64,000 nt of DNA from Hymenobacter sp. BT559 (GCF_016427535.1 NZ_JAELXV010000002.1:186001-250000); one strand, 5' to 3'; counted from the stretch's first letter, positions 10,501 to 20,360 are shown. A program made the numbers and translations. Notes: generated from the sequence alone by a model not told the origin.

Positions 10501-13500
10501 AGCCAGCAGCTGACCGTTGTTACCGGTATTAGCTGGCACTGTTACCATCAGCTTGTCGTAAGTGTACGAGCTGCCGCTGGCCTGGGAGGCAAGCGTCGGG
10601 TAGGTAAGTACCCCCGTGGCGGCATCATAAGTAGTGGTGCCCGCGGCCGTCACAAACGTGATGATGTTGCCCGCCTGCGTACCGCTCACGCCGCCTACCG
10701 TCAGCGTCGAGCTGCCCGGGTTAGCGAGCGAAGACGTGAGGCCCGGCAGCAACTGCACGCGCTCTACTACATTATTAACCGAGGTCGTGTTCAGAAAGCC
10801 GTTGTTAAACGACGTTACCGTGTACGTAACCACCGAACCGGCCCTCACTATCGTGGCATCGGCCGTGATGGTCGTGCCCTCGTTGGTTTTGGCTAGGGTA
10901 GTGTTGGTTACGGTCATCGGCGTGCTGGTGGTGCTGCCGTTGAGGTAGGCCGTGTTGTTGGCTGTGTTCGTGTCGCCGCTCGTAGGGGCTATTACGGCCG
11001 AGGGAGCGAAGTTGGCGGCGGGGGCGCTGAAGCTGATGCTGTTAACCACCTTTTCGCCGTTGGGCAGGTTGGTCAGGGCCGGGAAGGTAACCGTACCAAC
11101 TTTCTGGGTCGAATTATAAACGTAGGTGCCCCCGTTGGTGATGTAAACGTCGGTCAGGGGTGCGTCTGACGGGATGAGAACCGTCTGCGAAGCTACCGGG
11201 GCGCTGTTGGGGCCGTTGTTGGTCGTGGTCACGTACAGCATCGTGGGCGAGCCCGCAATGGTAGTGGCCGGGCCCGTGAGGGTGGTTGCCAGGTCAAACT
11301 GAGCGGGCATCACGGCCGTCATTGCGTTGTTCTGCGTCAGGCCGGCCTCGTTGGTCGTCGTGCTCACGCTGGCCGTGGCCACTACGGGCGTCTGGCTGCT
11401 GGTGAGGTTGTAGGTGATGGTCGAAGTGAGTGGGCTGTTGGCGGCAATGCTCGTGGGCGAAGTGTTATATACTACTAGGCCGGTCGTCGCATTGTAGTAG
11501 CCGTCAGATACGGTCACGCCGTTATTGCTGCTGCCATCGGGGTTGGCGCTAGGGGTAGCCGAGCCCGTGAGGCCAGCCGGCAGCTGTACCGTGCGCACTA
11601 CGCCATCGGCCGTTTGCGGGCCGCGGTTGTTGAACGTCACCGTGAAAGTGCCGATAGTGGGCGTGGCGCTTGCCGTAATGGTAGCGACTACATCGGCAGT
11701 AGCTATCGTGTTCAAGGCCAGAGTGCTGGTGTTCGGGGCAGTGTTGCTGCCTTCGGCTACGGAGGTGCTGGTAGTAGCCCTCAGGTTCGAGGCACCCGTG
11801 GTCTCAGGAGCCGTGAAGTTGAACATTACAACGCTGCGGGCATCGCTGGCCAGTGAGGCGAGCGGCCCAAAGTCGATGACGCCGGGCGTAGCAAACGATA
11901 GGTTTGCGTTGGGGTAAGCTGCACGAATGGCGTCTTGCTGAGCCTGCGAAACCGTAGCCCCGCTGGGCAGCGTCACAATGCGGCTCACGTTGGTAGCCGG
12001 GTTGGGGCCTTCGTTGGTGAAAGTGGCCGTGAAAGTGCCCGTAGGCTGGCCGGCGTTGAGCGTGGTAGGTCCGCTTAGGGCTACCGTCACGTCGGCCACC
12101 GCAGTTACCGTCGAGCTGAAAGCTGCCCTGTTGTTAGCCGTTTGACCCAGCTCCTGGGTGGTTGTCGAAGTAGTGCTTTCCGTGCTAGCAGTACCTAGGG
12201 TAGTAGGTGCCGTGTACGCAAACGAGTAAGAGACCGAGTTGCCGCTCGGCAATTGGGCCAGCGTGCCAAAGTCAATGGTCGTGATGGCGCTGGTGCCCGA
12301 GCCCGTGGTTGTGAACGTAGTGCCGGGGTATGCTGCTACAATGGCTGCCTGCTGGGTAGCCGTGAGGCCGGCCCCTGTGGGCAAGGCTACACGCTGGGCC
12401 ACCGAAGTAGCCGAACCCGCACCAATGTTGGAGAACATCACCGTGAAGTTGCCGGTGGGCTGGCCCGCGCTTATCGAGGCCGGGCCCGTGATAGTCGTCG
12501 CTACATCGGCCACGCAGTTGGCGCCTGCCGTGCTGCCCGCAATGCTGTTGCTGATGCCAGTATTGGTTACGCCACCTAGGCCAGCCGCGGCGCCATAAGC
12601 TACGCGGGTATTATTTGTCGCCACTGTAGTGCCATTAGCGCCACCGGCAGCACTTAGCGTAGCCGTTACGCCACTGGTGGTGAAGATAACGCCGCCGCCG
12701 CCGCCGCCGCCAGGTCCGTGGGGGCCTGAGGTAGTAGCCGGGTTAGTGTTGCCACCTGTACCGCCGTTAGCGTTCAGGGTTAGCGTGCTAGTGCTGCTGG
12801 CCGTAATAAGGATGGCCCCACCTGCGCCGCCGCCGCCGCCGCCATCGTCAACTGTACTGCTGTTGGCGTCGCCACCATTGGCCAGGATAGTGCCCGTGCC
12901 CGTGATGGTGCCCGAGCGCAGCAGTACAATGCCGCCGCCCGCAGCGCCGCTGCTAGCCGGGCCGTTTGCCGGGGTGCCCGAGTTATTGTTGGTAGTGCCA
13001 GCACCACCGCCGCCGCCCATTACCAGGCGCGAGCTAGTAGCCACGCTGAAGCTAGCGCCCGGCTCACCGCCAATGGCTTGGTTGCCAGAGAAGTTGTTGC
13101 CGCCACGGCCGCCGATGCCGCCGTTGGCCCCGCCACCGCCGCCGCTGTTGTCGATGTTGTTGTTACCACCACCGCCGGCGTTGCCAGGAGCACCCCGACC
13201 ACTAGGGCCACCGGCGTAGCCGTCGATGCCAGTGTCGCTAGTAGCGTTGGTAGCTGCGTCGTTAGGGGTAGCTGGTACATTCACGTAGCGCGGGGTGCCG
13301 GCCGTGCCCTCACCTTTTTGGGCGTGGGCATTAGCCGTCGTTGTAGCCACGTAATCATTGTTGGCGCCCGCGGCCGTAGCCTGCGTGCGTCCTCCACCGC
13401 CACGGAAGCCGCGGCCCGAAGCGTTGATGGTATTACCACCAAAGTTGGTTTGGCCGGCTACGTCGAGGGCTATAATGCCGCCGATGCTGCCGTTCCAAGG

Positions 13501-16500
13501 CGTGGCCGTCAGGGTGCCGCTCAAAGTTAGGTTGGTATACTGCGGAATGCGCACCACCTGAAAGCGGCGCGGGCCGGCGGTAGTCGAAGCTGCCGAGCTT
13601 ACGTAGCTGTTCACCAGCGGCGCGGCTAGGGTCAAGATGCCGCCCGCCGTTGTGATGGGCGTAGTGTTGGTCGCTACTACGTACTCGTACACGCCAGCCT
13701 GGAAGTTGGTCGTCAGGTTGCCGCTGGCGCCGCCGCCGGCCACGCCGTCGCCGTAGGCGTCGGTGTTGGTGGAGTTAATGTCAGCGCCCTGCATCTGAAT
13801 CACCAGCAGTAAATCGCCGGCCGAGATGTTGTTAGCTGCCGCCCCGCTACCTAGGGTGCCCGTACCAATCGTGATGCTGGTAGCACCTTGCGCGGCCGAG
13901 GCCGTGCCAGGGAAATAAGTGTTGGGGTTAGAGGCCAGCGTGGGCGAGCCGTCTTTGCCGGGGTTAGCGCAAGCCGCGGGGGGCGGCACGGCCGATACTG
14001 GGATAGAGTAGGTGGTGCTGTTCGACGCGATGTTAGCGTCGTCGGTAGCCAGGTAGTTGAACGTGGACGTGCCTACGAAACCAGCAGTGGGGTCAAACGT
14101 CAGCTGGCCTGCCTGAGTCGGCGTTAGCACTAGGCCTGGGAAGTTGGTCGTATTCAGCAGCACACCGTTCACGTACAAAACGCCTTCGGTAGCCGGGGGT
14201 AGGGCCGCAATAGTGTACGACTTGATAGTGCCATCAGGGGCCGTTCCGTTGAGGCTGCTGATAGGCAGCTGAGCCGAGGCGTTTGACATGCTAGCCACCG
14301 TTACGGGGCTGGCCGTGGGGGCCAGGCGGCACCAGGTCATGTTCTCAATACCGATAACCTGGAAGCCAGGGTCGGCTACGGTGCCTGATACGCCATTGAC
14401 GTACGTAATGGTGAAGGTGTTAATAGCGCTGGGGAAGGAAACCGTTACGGTACCATCTACTGGGCTATCGGTGGTGGTCTGGCCGGTAGCCGTGGCGCCG
14501 CTGATAGTCACTACGCCCGCGCTGGGGTTTTCCGCCGACAGGTAAGGCGTTACGCTGGTGCCATTATTAGCCCCAGCAAATGTCACAACGTCGATGAAGT
14601 TGCCCGCTGCGCCGTCGATGTCTAGGATGCGCGTGGTGAAATTGGATACTGCCCGCGAAAAGGTGAAGGTTACTTTCGAGGTGCGGCCTGTGCCCGAGTA
14701 GTCATTAGACCACCCTAGGGCATTTACTGTGTTTACCGAGCTAATCTGAAATGCAGAAGCTGGGTTGGTAGCGTCAGCCGAGTAAGCACCCGAGCTGATG
14801 GTAGTAGTGGCGCCGGTGGGCACCGCTAGGGCGGCGTGGTTTTTCCAGTCTTCGTTGGCTGGGCGCGAGCCGAAGGCAAACGTGTTGGTGGCTGTGCCGC
14901 AGGGGGCCAGATACTGTAGCGGAATAGTGTAGGTAGCCGTGTTGGTCGAGGAGGCCCCCACTTCGTCTACAGCGCGGTAGGTGAAAGTAGTGCTGGTGCC
15001 CTGGAAGCTCTGGTTGGCCGAGTAGCGCAGCGAGGAGGCTTGGGCGGCCGTCAGGCTCTGGTTCAAGGCTACGGGAGCGTAGTTGCCGCCTGCCGTGCCA
15101 TAGAGCAGCGTGCCGTTGGTGGGCAGGCTCGTGATGACATAGGAGGCGATGGTGCCGCCGTCGGGTGTTGAGCCGCTTAAGCTTCTAATGCCGGCCTGCG
15201 TGGCTGTGCTCAGCACCGGGGTGGTGGTCACGTTGTTGGCCACCGGTACCGAGCGGCACCAGCTCATTTTATCGATGCCGATAAACTGGCTGGCGGGGTC
15301 GGTTACGGTGTTCGGTACGCCGTTGGCGTATGTAATGGTGAGGGTCTTGATGGGGTTGGGGAAGTAGGCTGTCACGGTGCCGTCCACCGTGCTGCTGGTA
15401 GCGGTCTGGCCGGTGGCCACGTTGCCGCTCACCGTTACTACGCCCGCACTGGGGTTAGCTACCGACAAGAAGGGCGTAACGCTAGTGTTGCCTGCATTAG
15501 CCCCTTCAAATGTTACGACGTCGATGAAGCTGTTCGCCACGCCGTCAATATCCTGCACCTGCACCGCGAAGTTGGATACTTCGCGCGAGAAGGTGAAGGT
15601 CACCTTCGAAGTGCGGCCTGGGCTCGTGGTCGAGTAGTCGTTGTTCCACGCCAGCGTATTCGAGTTAACCGTCCCAGTTCGAAGCGTGGAGGCGGTGTTA
15701 GGCGTACTAACCGAGTAGTTACCCGAGCTGATAGTGGTGGTGGCGCCGGCGGGCACGGGCTCGTTGGTGCGAGCTGTCCAGTCTTCGCCGGCGGTGCGGG
15801 TGCTAAAATCTAGCGTGTTAGTGGTAGTGCCGCAGGCCGCTATAAACTGTAGCGGAATGGTGTAAGTAGCGGCAGGAGAGGTAAGACCCTGGTCGTCTTT
15901 GGCCTGGTAGGTAAAGGTGGTGCTGCTACCCGTAAAGCTAGCATTAGGCGTGTAGCGCAGCGAAGAAGCCTGCGCAGGCGTCAGGCTCTGGTTTAGGGCC
16001 ACGGGGGCATAAGTTGTACCCGTAGTGTTGTAGAGCAGCGTGCCGTTGGTCGGCAGCGAGGTTATCGTATAGCTCAGGATGCCGTCGGCCGTGCCGCTCA
16101 GGCTGCGAATGTTGGCCTGCGTCGAGGAGCTGACCACTGTGGTGGTGGTAACGGGCGCGGCAGTGGGCGCGATGCGGCACCAGCTGATGTTGTCGATGCC
16201 AATTACCTGGCCCTGAAATTCAGTAGCTGTGGTTACGTTGCGGTACTGCAGCGTGAAAGACGTGATAGTGCCAGGGTAAGTAGCAATAATTGTCGCGTCG
16301 TCGGTGGTGGCGTTGTTGCCGCCGGCCGGGATACCCGTGGCCTTGTTGCCCGATATCGCTACGTATTTAGTTACAGCATTGGCCCGGGTCAGGGTTGGCT
16401 GTATGTTGGTAGTGGTGCCGTTAGTCGCCGTAAAGGTCACTTCGTCGGTGAAGCCGTTGCTGGGCGTAGCCCCGATACCTAGGAGCCCCCCTGGGTTAGC

Positions 16501-16896
16501 CGGTACAAACACCGCGTCGATATCTTGCACCCGCACCACTAAGTTGGTCACGGGCCGCGAGAAGGTGTAGGTTACCGTCGAGCCCGTGCTGGCGTTGGCT
16601 GCCGAAGCGTAGGTTGTGGTCCAGGCCAGCGTTTGGCCATTTAGTGTGCCGGTTGCCAGTGTGCTGTTGGCATCAGCCGACGAATAGGTCGTGCCCACGC
16701 GCGTAAAGGAACTGGCATCGGGCGCGGGCGCACTTGCCCGGTTCCGCCAGTCGCCTGCTACGTAGGCGTTGGTAGTATTAGACACCCGGTAGTCTAAGTT
16801 AACCGGGGCGGTGGCGCATGTTTGGGCTTGGGCTGTAGGCGGCCTAAAAGCAGCCCAGCCAAGCAAAAGCATGCTTAGGCGTAAGGATGGTCGCAT
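7579..16896 (-). CDS. Giant (3105 aa) secreted multidomain protein with DUF11 repeats and T9SS sorting domain
   Basis: The signal peptide ends near residue 25 (AQAQ). Three consecutive copies of a module of about 310 residues follow (starting near 27, 355 and 664). Each pairs a domain containing IGIDxxxWCR with a cadherin-like stretch (SLPTNGTLLY). Next come a domain shared with the downstream paralogue (about 975-1160), a glycine-rich segment (about 1165-1430), a long train of DUF11-like repeats (about 1460-2670; NNGPS and TTTNNGP motifs), another cadherin-like domain, an FnIII-like domain (LSWHTASEQNNDHFEVERS), and a C-terminal type A sorting domain (SLYPNPAQT to LRLVKE). In such proteins that tail directs export through T9SS and anchoring or release at the cell surface. 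The likely role is adhesion, matrix or gliding; there is no catalytic motif. It lies upstream of its paralogue on the same strand and has its own terminator between them. Confidence 0.92.
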   Translation of the reverse strand: MRPSLRLSMLLLGWAAFRPPTAQAQTCATAPVNLDYRVSNTTNAYVAGDWRNRASAPAPDASSFTRVGTTYSSADANSTLATGTLNGQTLAWTTTYASAANASTGSTVTYTFSRPVTNLVVRVQDIDAVFVPANPGGLLGIGATPSNGFTDEVTFTATNGTTTNIQPTLTRANAVTKYVAISGNKATGIPAGGNNATTDDATIIATYPGTITSFTLQYRNVTTATEFQGQVIGIDNISWCRIAPTAAPVTTTTVVSSSTQANIRSLSGTADGILSYTITSLPTNGTLLYNTTGTTYAPVALNQSLTPAQASSLRYTPNASFTGSSTTFTYQAKDDQGLTSPAATYTIPLQFIAACGTTTNTLDFSTRTAGEDWTARTNEPVPAGATTTISSGNYSVSTPNTASTLRTGTVNSNTLAWNNDYSTTSPGRTSKVTFTFSREVSNFAVQVQDIDGVANSFIDVVTFEGANAGNTSVTPFLSVANPSAGVVTVSGNVATGQTATSSTVDGTVTAYFPNPIKTLTITYANGVPNTVTDPASQFIGIDKMSWCRSVPVANNVTTTPVLSTATQAGIRSLSGSTPDGGTIASYVITSLPTNGTLLYGTAGGNYAPVALNQSLTAAQASSLRYSANQSFQGTSTTFTYRAVDEVGASSTNTATYTIPLQYLAPCGTATNTFAFGSRPANEDWKNHAALAVPTGATTTISSGAYSADATNPASAFQISSVNTVNALGWSNDYSGTGRTSKVTFTFSRAVSNFTTRILDIDGAAGNFIDVVTFAGANNGTSVTPYLSAENPSAGVVTISGATATGQTTTDSPVDGTVTVSFPSAINTFTITYVNGVSGTVADPGFQVIGIENMTWCRLAPTASPVTVASMSNASAQLPISSLNGTAPDGTIKSYTIAALPPATEGVLYVNGVLLNTTNFPGLVLTPTQAGQLTFDPTAGFVGTSTFNYLATDDANIASNSTTYSIPVSAVPPPAACANPGKDGSPTLASNPNTYFPGTASAAQGATSITIGTGTLGSGAAANNISAGDLLLVIQMQGADINSTNTDAYGDGVAGGGASGNLTTNFQAGVYEYVVATNTTPITTAGGILTLAAPLVNSYVSSAASTTAGPRRFQVVRIPQYTNLTLSGTLTATPWNGSIGGIIALDVAGQTNFGGNTINASGRGFRGGGGRTQATAAGANNDYVATTTANAHAQKGEGTAGTPRYVNVPATPNDAATNATSDTGIDGYAGGPSGRGAPGNAGGGGNNNIDNSGGGGGANGGIGGRGGNNFSGNQAIGGEPGASFSVATSSRLVMGGGGGAGTTNNNSGTPANGPASSGAAGGGIVLLRSGTITGTGTILANGGDANSSTVDDGGGGGGAGGAILITASSTSTLTLNANGGTGGNTNPATTSGPHGPGGGGGGGVIFTTSGVTATLSAAGGANGTTVATNNTRVAYGAAAGLGGVTNTGISNSIAGSTAGANCVADVATTITGPASISAGQPTGNFTVMFSNIGAGSATSVAQRVALPTGAGLTATQQAAIVAAYPGTTFTTTGSGTSAITTIDFGTLAQLPSGNSVSYSFAYTAPTTLGTASTESTTSTTTQELGQTANNRAAFSSTVTAVADVTVALSGPTTLNAGQPTGTFTATFTNEGPNPATNVSRIVTLPSGATVSQAQQDAIRAAYPNANLSFATPGVIDFGPLASLASDARSVVMFNFTAPETTGASNLRATTSTSVAEGSNTAPNTSTLALNTIATADVVATITASATPTIGTFTVTFNNRGPQTADGVVRTVQLPAGLTGSATPSANPDGSSNNGVTVSDGYYNATTGLVVYNTSPTSIAANSPLTSTITYNLTSSQTPVVATASVSTTTNEAGLTQNNAMTAVMPAQFDLATTLTGPATTIAGSPTMLYVTTTNNGPNSAPVASQTVLIPSDAPLTDVYITNGGTYVYNSTQKVGTVTFPALTNLPNGEKVVNSISFSAPAANFAPSAVIAPTSGDTNTANNTAYLNGSTTSTPMTVTNTTLAKTNEGTTITADATIVRAGSVVTYTVTSFNNGFLNTTSVNNVVERVQLLPGLTSSLANPGSSTLTVGGVSGTQAGNIITFVTAAGTTTYDAATGVLTYPTLASQASGSSYTYDKLMVTVPANTGNNGQLLATASVSTDSSDPVPADNSSSVVVKVVTTSDMTARITGPSATAAGQTVSYTATFTNQGTGSATSAVETAQLPAGLTNVLVQDANGNVITNAYNPATGLVTFPAVANAPAGSTQVYSIWFAAPAQSFSVSSYVSSGTTDVASTNNSSLVRTTVSPAADVAVYLNGPATAVAGNAITYAVTTANNGPSNASAVQATLQLPAGLSGTGTVVTNPDGSSNNGVIITGGGTYNATTGLVTFPSFDLAAGDSRVGLVTFTMPSSPANGQLRGTASVSTTSTDLVAGNNSSAIATGVAPATTNTADLATSITSPASPAVAGTTVSYTVKFSNLSTTTAAIKVMPTAYLTAGLTNVVVRDANGVVVPNAYNSTTGQVVLPTIDSQAPGNETSYTISLTTPANALAISASAVSSNTSDPNPSNNVSGSQLSITPAYDVVTSLAGPTTAQPGSVNTYSVTTTNNGPSTSSATANSTTQTVKVPANSIVGDLPVGASYDSGTGVITFPAISGQAAGANGAVANSFTVVMPATGNLDLTATVTAAGESNLDNNDFTLTTTQANQAPVAQNIWNTLRSARGNTANQQAPGGLLISPLNATDADGTVSKYAIVSLPDPTQGVLYLSNGTRASIGDVPAAGLYFAPTVGYVGNATFTFQAIDNRSAVSNTALYTIPVAQDQSSAYTTYNSGKSVYSTGEVLAQAVDPNAAVYSSNGSIYSPEGALLAGSANGLANAVLASGTLPTGVSIDPATGRIYVSDASALPQLTRTTSYSLQVTTTDANGGASTVPVTFALGATPLPVVLTDFTAQAVQNRDAQLSWHTASEQNNDHFEVERSFDGTTFVKIGQVAGQGTTTSATVYAFNDANVAAKASGPVYYRLRQVDHDGTATYSPLRTVKFQQLATRLALSLYPNPAQTSTTLDLSALPTTGTYQVLLLDATGRTVRTATLGGGLPQPLSISDLAIGTYQVLVTGQLADGTAVRQVLRLVKE

Positions 16897-17493
16897 AGAG
16901 TAGGCAGTAGAGTAAGCTAGAATGGAAAAAGGGATAAAATATATTATTTGATTTTCGAGAGAAACATATTTTTCAGCGAGCTAAGTACGACAAAATTAAT
17001 AATATGAGTATTGAAAAGACACAAAATATATGTCTCAAAAAAAGACATAATTATTAGCTAGATGCAAAATTCATGAAAAAAATATGTGAAAATGTTTAGC
17101 ATAAATAATTGAAATTCAAGAAAAAAATATACTGCTACTATCGAGTCTAATTTTTAGATTATAATTATGTGATTTATATCATTTTATTAGAATAATTAAA
17201 ATAATGCTTAGAAAAATAGGGTGCTTTGAGATGAGCATAATTAGCTTGGGAACTGATTGCTAAATTGTATTTTATAAATAAAAGGTTTGTTATTATTGGG
17301 GTTTATTAGGTAAAAGGCCATCAGTGTGTTTTAAAACGGCCTCAGGTGCTTAGCTCGCTCTTGCGTATGCACAGCGAGAATTTGGTTAGGCCCAGAAAGT
17401 GGGGAGACAGGAATCCGGTGCCGGGGACGCTGGGAAATGCGCTGCGCCCTATAGAGGCGCCAGCAACTGGGCTATTCGCTAGGCGCTAGGGCC
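16897..17493. other. AT-rich intergenic region, no gene seen
   Basis: About 600 bases between the giant gene (leftward) and the terminator of the glucanotransferase gene. Bases 16920-17330 are strongly AT-rich and contain no believable reading frame. This is presumably the promoter and upstream region of the giant gene; no clean TAnnTTTG box with a well-spaced upstream element was found. Confidence 0.5.
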
Positions 17494-17528
17494 AAAAAAA
17501 AGGCTACCCGACTGGGTAGCCTTTTTTA
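17494..17528 (-). terminator. Terminator of the 4-alpha-glucanotransferase gene
   Basis: The stem GGCTACCC/GGGTAGCC with loop GACT is flanked by A8 on the left and T6 on the right, so it can work on both strands. The minus-strand gene ends 22 bases away at 17551. Confidence 0.8.
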
Positions 17529-17550
17529 ACCAAAGTGAGTAGCTGGTATG

Positions 17551-20337
17551 CTAGTACGCGTGACCGCGGCCGCTTTCTTCTATCAGGGCGCGCAGGGGCT
17601 CGTTGAGGCCTGCTGCGTCGTTGAGCTCTTCTAGGGGCACGTGCAGGCGGTACTTCCAGAAGTGCTGCGGGTTGCTAGGCACGTTTATTTGCTCGTCGTG
17701 GGGGTTAGCGCGGCGCAGGTGGTTGTCCATGGCCAGCAGGTCTTGCAGCGGGAAGATGGCCCACATGGCCGGCGAGTGCAGGTGCTGCGCAATGATTTCG
17801 CGAATTACCCAGGGCTCGGCGTAGTAGGGCGCAAGCTGGCGCCAGTGCCCTAGGGTGGTTTCGAAGAAGCGCTGGGTGCGTACCCGGTCCTCCTCCCACC
17901 AGCCGCGCAGGGTGCTCATGTCGTGGCTGCCGGGGCTTACTACCGAGAGGTAGGGGGCCACGGCGGGGTGGCCAAATTCCGTTTCGGGATTGGAGGGCAT
18001 GCGCTGGATGTTGAGGCCCAGCATGCCGAGCTGCTTCATAACGCCGGGCACCGAAGCGGGCACCATCCCTAGGTCCTCACCCGCAATGAGCATGTTGGTG
18101 GCGTAGCGCACGGGCGGCAGCTTCACCAAACCCTGCTCGCGCCAAAACTCCTCGTGGCGGCGGAAGAAGAAATCGACGTAGATGTCATCGTAGAGCCGGC
18201 GGCGTGCTTCGTCGCCGTCGAGCTCCTTGAAGCTGTCCGACTTATGCAGCGTGATGCGCGGGTGGTAGTAGTCGTTGCCAGCGGGCACAAAAAGCACCTC
18301 GTTGACGAAGTGATACAAGCCGGACCGCACGCGCAGCAGAAATTCTTCGCGCTCGGGATGCAGCTTGATTTCTTCGTTGATGTACGTTTCTATCTGGCGC
18401 TGGGTAGCCACGTGGGGCCGCAGCTGAATGGCGCCGTACTCGTCGGCCACCATAAACTCATCTAACACCGCCTGGGCATCGGCGCCGAAGGTGCGCTCGA
18501 GCAGGTGCCAGCGGATGTAGGGCTCGCACAAGCGGCCGTAGTCGAACCACCCGAGGCGGCGCTGTATCTCGTCGCGGTGCAGCGGCAGGGCGGGCGAGAA
18601 GTGACCTAGGAGCCCCTCGACCGAGTGGGCCGGCATTTCCCAGATGCGGAAAAAGCCCAGGATGTGGTCGATGCGCAGCATGTCGAAGTAGCGCGCCAGG
18701 TGGCTCAGGCGCTGCTTCCACCAAGCGTAGTTGTCCTCGGCCATGCGCTCCCAGTTGTAGGTCGGGAAGCGCCAGTTTTGGCCGGTGGTCGAGAAGTCGT
18801 CGGGTGGGGCGCCGGCCTGCTGGTCCATGTGGTAGAGCTCGGGCTGCGTCCAAGCATCGACCGAGTGGCGGTAGATGCCGATGGGTAGGTCGCCCTTGAG
18901 CACCACGTGGCGCTCGCGGCCGTAGTTAACAGCGTCGGTCAGCTGCCGGTCGAGGTGAAATTGCGTAAAAAAGTGCAGCCCAAACTCGTCGAAATCGGGG
19001 CCGTGCTCGTCTACCAGCTGCTCGAGGCCGTGCGGCGCCCGAAACTCCTGTGGCCACTCGTGAAAGTCAGCGGTGCCAAACCGGTCGCGCAGGCCCGAGA
19101 AGGCCGCGTACGGAACCAGCCACGAGCCCTGCTCTGCCTTGAACTTATGGAAAGCGGGGTCGGCCAAGAACTTGGCCTTTTCCTGCTGGTAGAGCAGCTT
19201 CAAGAACTTCCATTTGGCATTCATCACCGGCTCGTAGTCCACGAAGTCCTTGGCGTTGAACTCTTGGCGCAGCTGGGTTAGCTCGGCAGCGGCCTTCTTG
19301 TCTTTGAGCTTGGCAATGCCCTCTAGGTGCAAGTACTGCGGGTGCAGCGCAAACACCGAGATGGCCGCGTAAGGGTAGGAGTCAACCCAAGTGTGAGTGG
19401 CCGTTGTGTCGTTGATGGGCAACACCTGCACCACACTCATGCCGGTTTTAGCGGCCCAGTCCATGAGCAGCTTCAGGTCGGGGAACTCGCCCACGCCCAG
19501 GCCTTGCTCGCTGCGCAACGAGAACACGGGCAAGGCCACGCCCGCCCCGCGCCAGGTCCCGGCGGCGTAGCGGAAGCCTTCATCATCGGCCACGCGCAGG
19601 GTGCGGGGGGCGGCGCTGCCGGCGGGCAGGACGCGGTTGTCGCCGGTTTCGAGCTGCACCACCGTTTGAGTGGCAGGGTCCCAGAGGCCATACTTGTACT
19701 GTAGCTCGGCTTCGGGGTGTTGCAGGGTCACATCGGCCTGCCAGTAGGGGTAGGCGGCATCCGAAAGCACCACGGGCGGCCCTTGGTCCCAGGCCCCTAG
19801 GGCGGGGTCCGAGCCCAGCACGCATACCTGGTGCTCGGTGGCCACGCGCGGCGCGGCCAGGCGCAGGTGTAGGTTGGCGGCTGGCGCCTCGGTTACTACA
19901 GGGGCTGCAGCCGCCTTCTTTTTGCCCTTGGCAACCTTCGTGGCAGCTACTTTGGCAGCCGGCGCAGATGCGGGGCGGCGGAAGAGCGCCTTGGTAAAGG
20001 CCGAGGTAAAGAGTTCGTTGTCGTCTTGGGCGGGCGCCCGCCAGTAGTCGCGCACATCTAGGTGCTCGTAGCCGGCGGGCAGGGCCAGGGTGCGGTTGTC
20101 GCCCCACTCCCACACGGCGCCGCCACCCTCAAACAGCAGCACATACTTATACGAAATAGGGGCCGTAGCCGCCTCGGCGGGTACCTCCACCTCGGCGCTC
20201 CAGCGCGTGGTGGCTTCGTCGTAGTGCAGGGGTAGGGCCTGGGCTAACTCCCAGTGGCCCAGCGCCGGCAGCGAGCCGCACAGCACCAAGCGCTGGCCGT
20301 AAGTAGTGCGGTAGGGGAGAGAAAAGTGAACAGTCAT
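17551..20337 (-). CDS. malQ: 4-alpha-glucanotransferase, GH77, with two N-terminal CBM20 domains (DPE2-like)
   Basis: Transfers alpha-1,4-glucan segments between maltodextrins or glycogen chains in the cytoplasm. Two starch-binding CBM20-like domains sit at the N-terminus (about residues 2-100 and 155-255; both have the WxWGDNR or ETGDNR type end). A full GH77 barrel with the catalytic signatures MLRIDH (nucleophile Asp), GEDLGMVP (acid/base Glu) and SPGSHDMSTLRGWW follows. At 928 residues it is much longer than E. coli MalQ and matches the layout of plant cytosolic DPE2. The ATG at 20337 was preferred over one at 20364 because the CBM20 begins right after it and a promoter -7 box lies at 20361-20368, inside the longer version. 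No signal peptide. It fits with the GT35 and GH13 alpha-glucan genes at 42.6-49.9 kb. Confidence 0.93.
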   Translation of the reverse strand: MTVHFSLPYRTTYGQRLVLCGSLPALGHWELAQALPLHYDEATTRWSAEVEVPAEAATAPISYKYVLLFEGGGAVWEWGDNRTLALPAGYEHLDVRDYWRAPAQDDNELFTSAFTKALFRRPASAPAAKVAATKVAKGKKKAAAAPVVTEAPAANLHLRLAAPRVATEHQVCVLGSDPALGAWDQGPPVVLSDAAYPYWQADVTLQHPEAELQYKYGLWDPATQTVVQLETGDNRVLPAGSAAPRTLRVADDEGFRYAAGTWRGAGVALPVFSLRSEQGLGVGEFPDLKLLMDWAAKTGMSVVQVLPINDTTATHTWVDSYPYAAISVFALHPQYLHLEGIAKLKDKKAAAELTQLRQEFNAKDFVDYEPVMNAKWKFLKLLYQQEKAKFLADPAFHKFKAEQGSWLVPYAAFSGLRDRFGTADFHEWPQEFRAPHGLEQLVDEHGPDFDEFGLHFFTQFHLDRQLTDAVNYGRERHVVLKGDLPIGIYRHSVDAWTQPELYHMDQQAGAPPDDFSTTGQNWRFPTYNWERMAEDNYAWWKQRLSHLARYFDMLRIDHILGFFRIWEMPAHSVEGLLGHFSPALPLHRDEIQRRLGWFDYGRLCEPYIRWHLLERTFGADAQAVLDEFMVADEYGAIQLRPHVATQRQIETYINEEIKLHPEREEFLLRVRSGLYHFVNEVLFVPAGNDYYHPRITLHKSDSFKELDGDEARRRLYDDIYVDFFFRRHEEFWREQGLVKLPPVRYATNMLIAGEDLGMVPASVPGVMKQLGMLGLNIQRMPSNPETEFGHPAVAPYLSVVSPGSHDMSTLRGWWEEDRVRTQRFFETTLGHWRQLAPYYAEPWVIREIIAQHLHSPAMWAIFPLQDLLAMDNHLRRANPHDEQINVPSNPQHFWKYRLHVPLEELNDAAGLNEPLRALIEESGRGHAY

Positions 20338-20360
20338 TGAGGCAAACCAGAGTAAGGGGC

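Noticed and set aside
7579..16896. Frameshift or fusion between separate genes in the 9.3-kb frame
   Set aside because: One continuous frame from signal peptide to sorting domain with consistent modules; no internal stop or start pattern suggests two genes.
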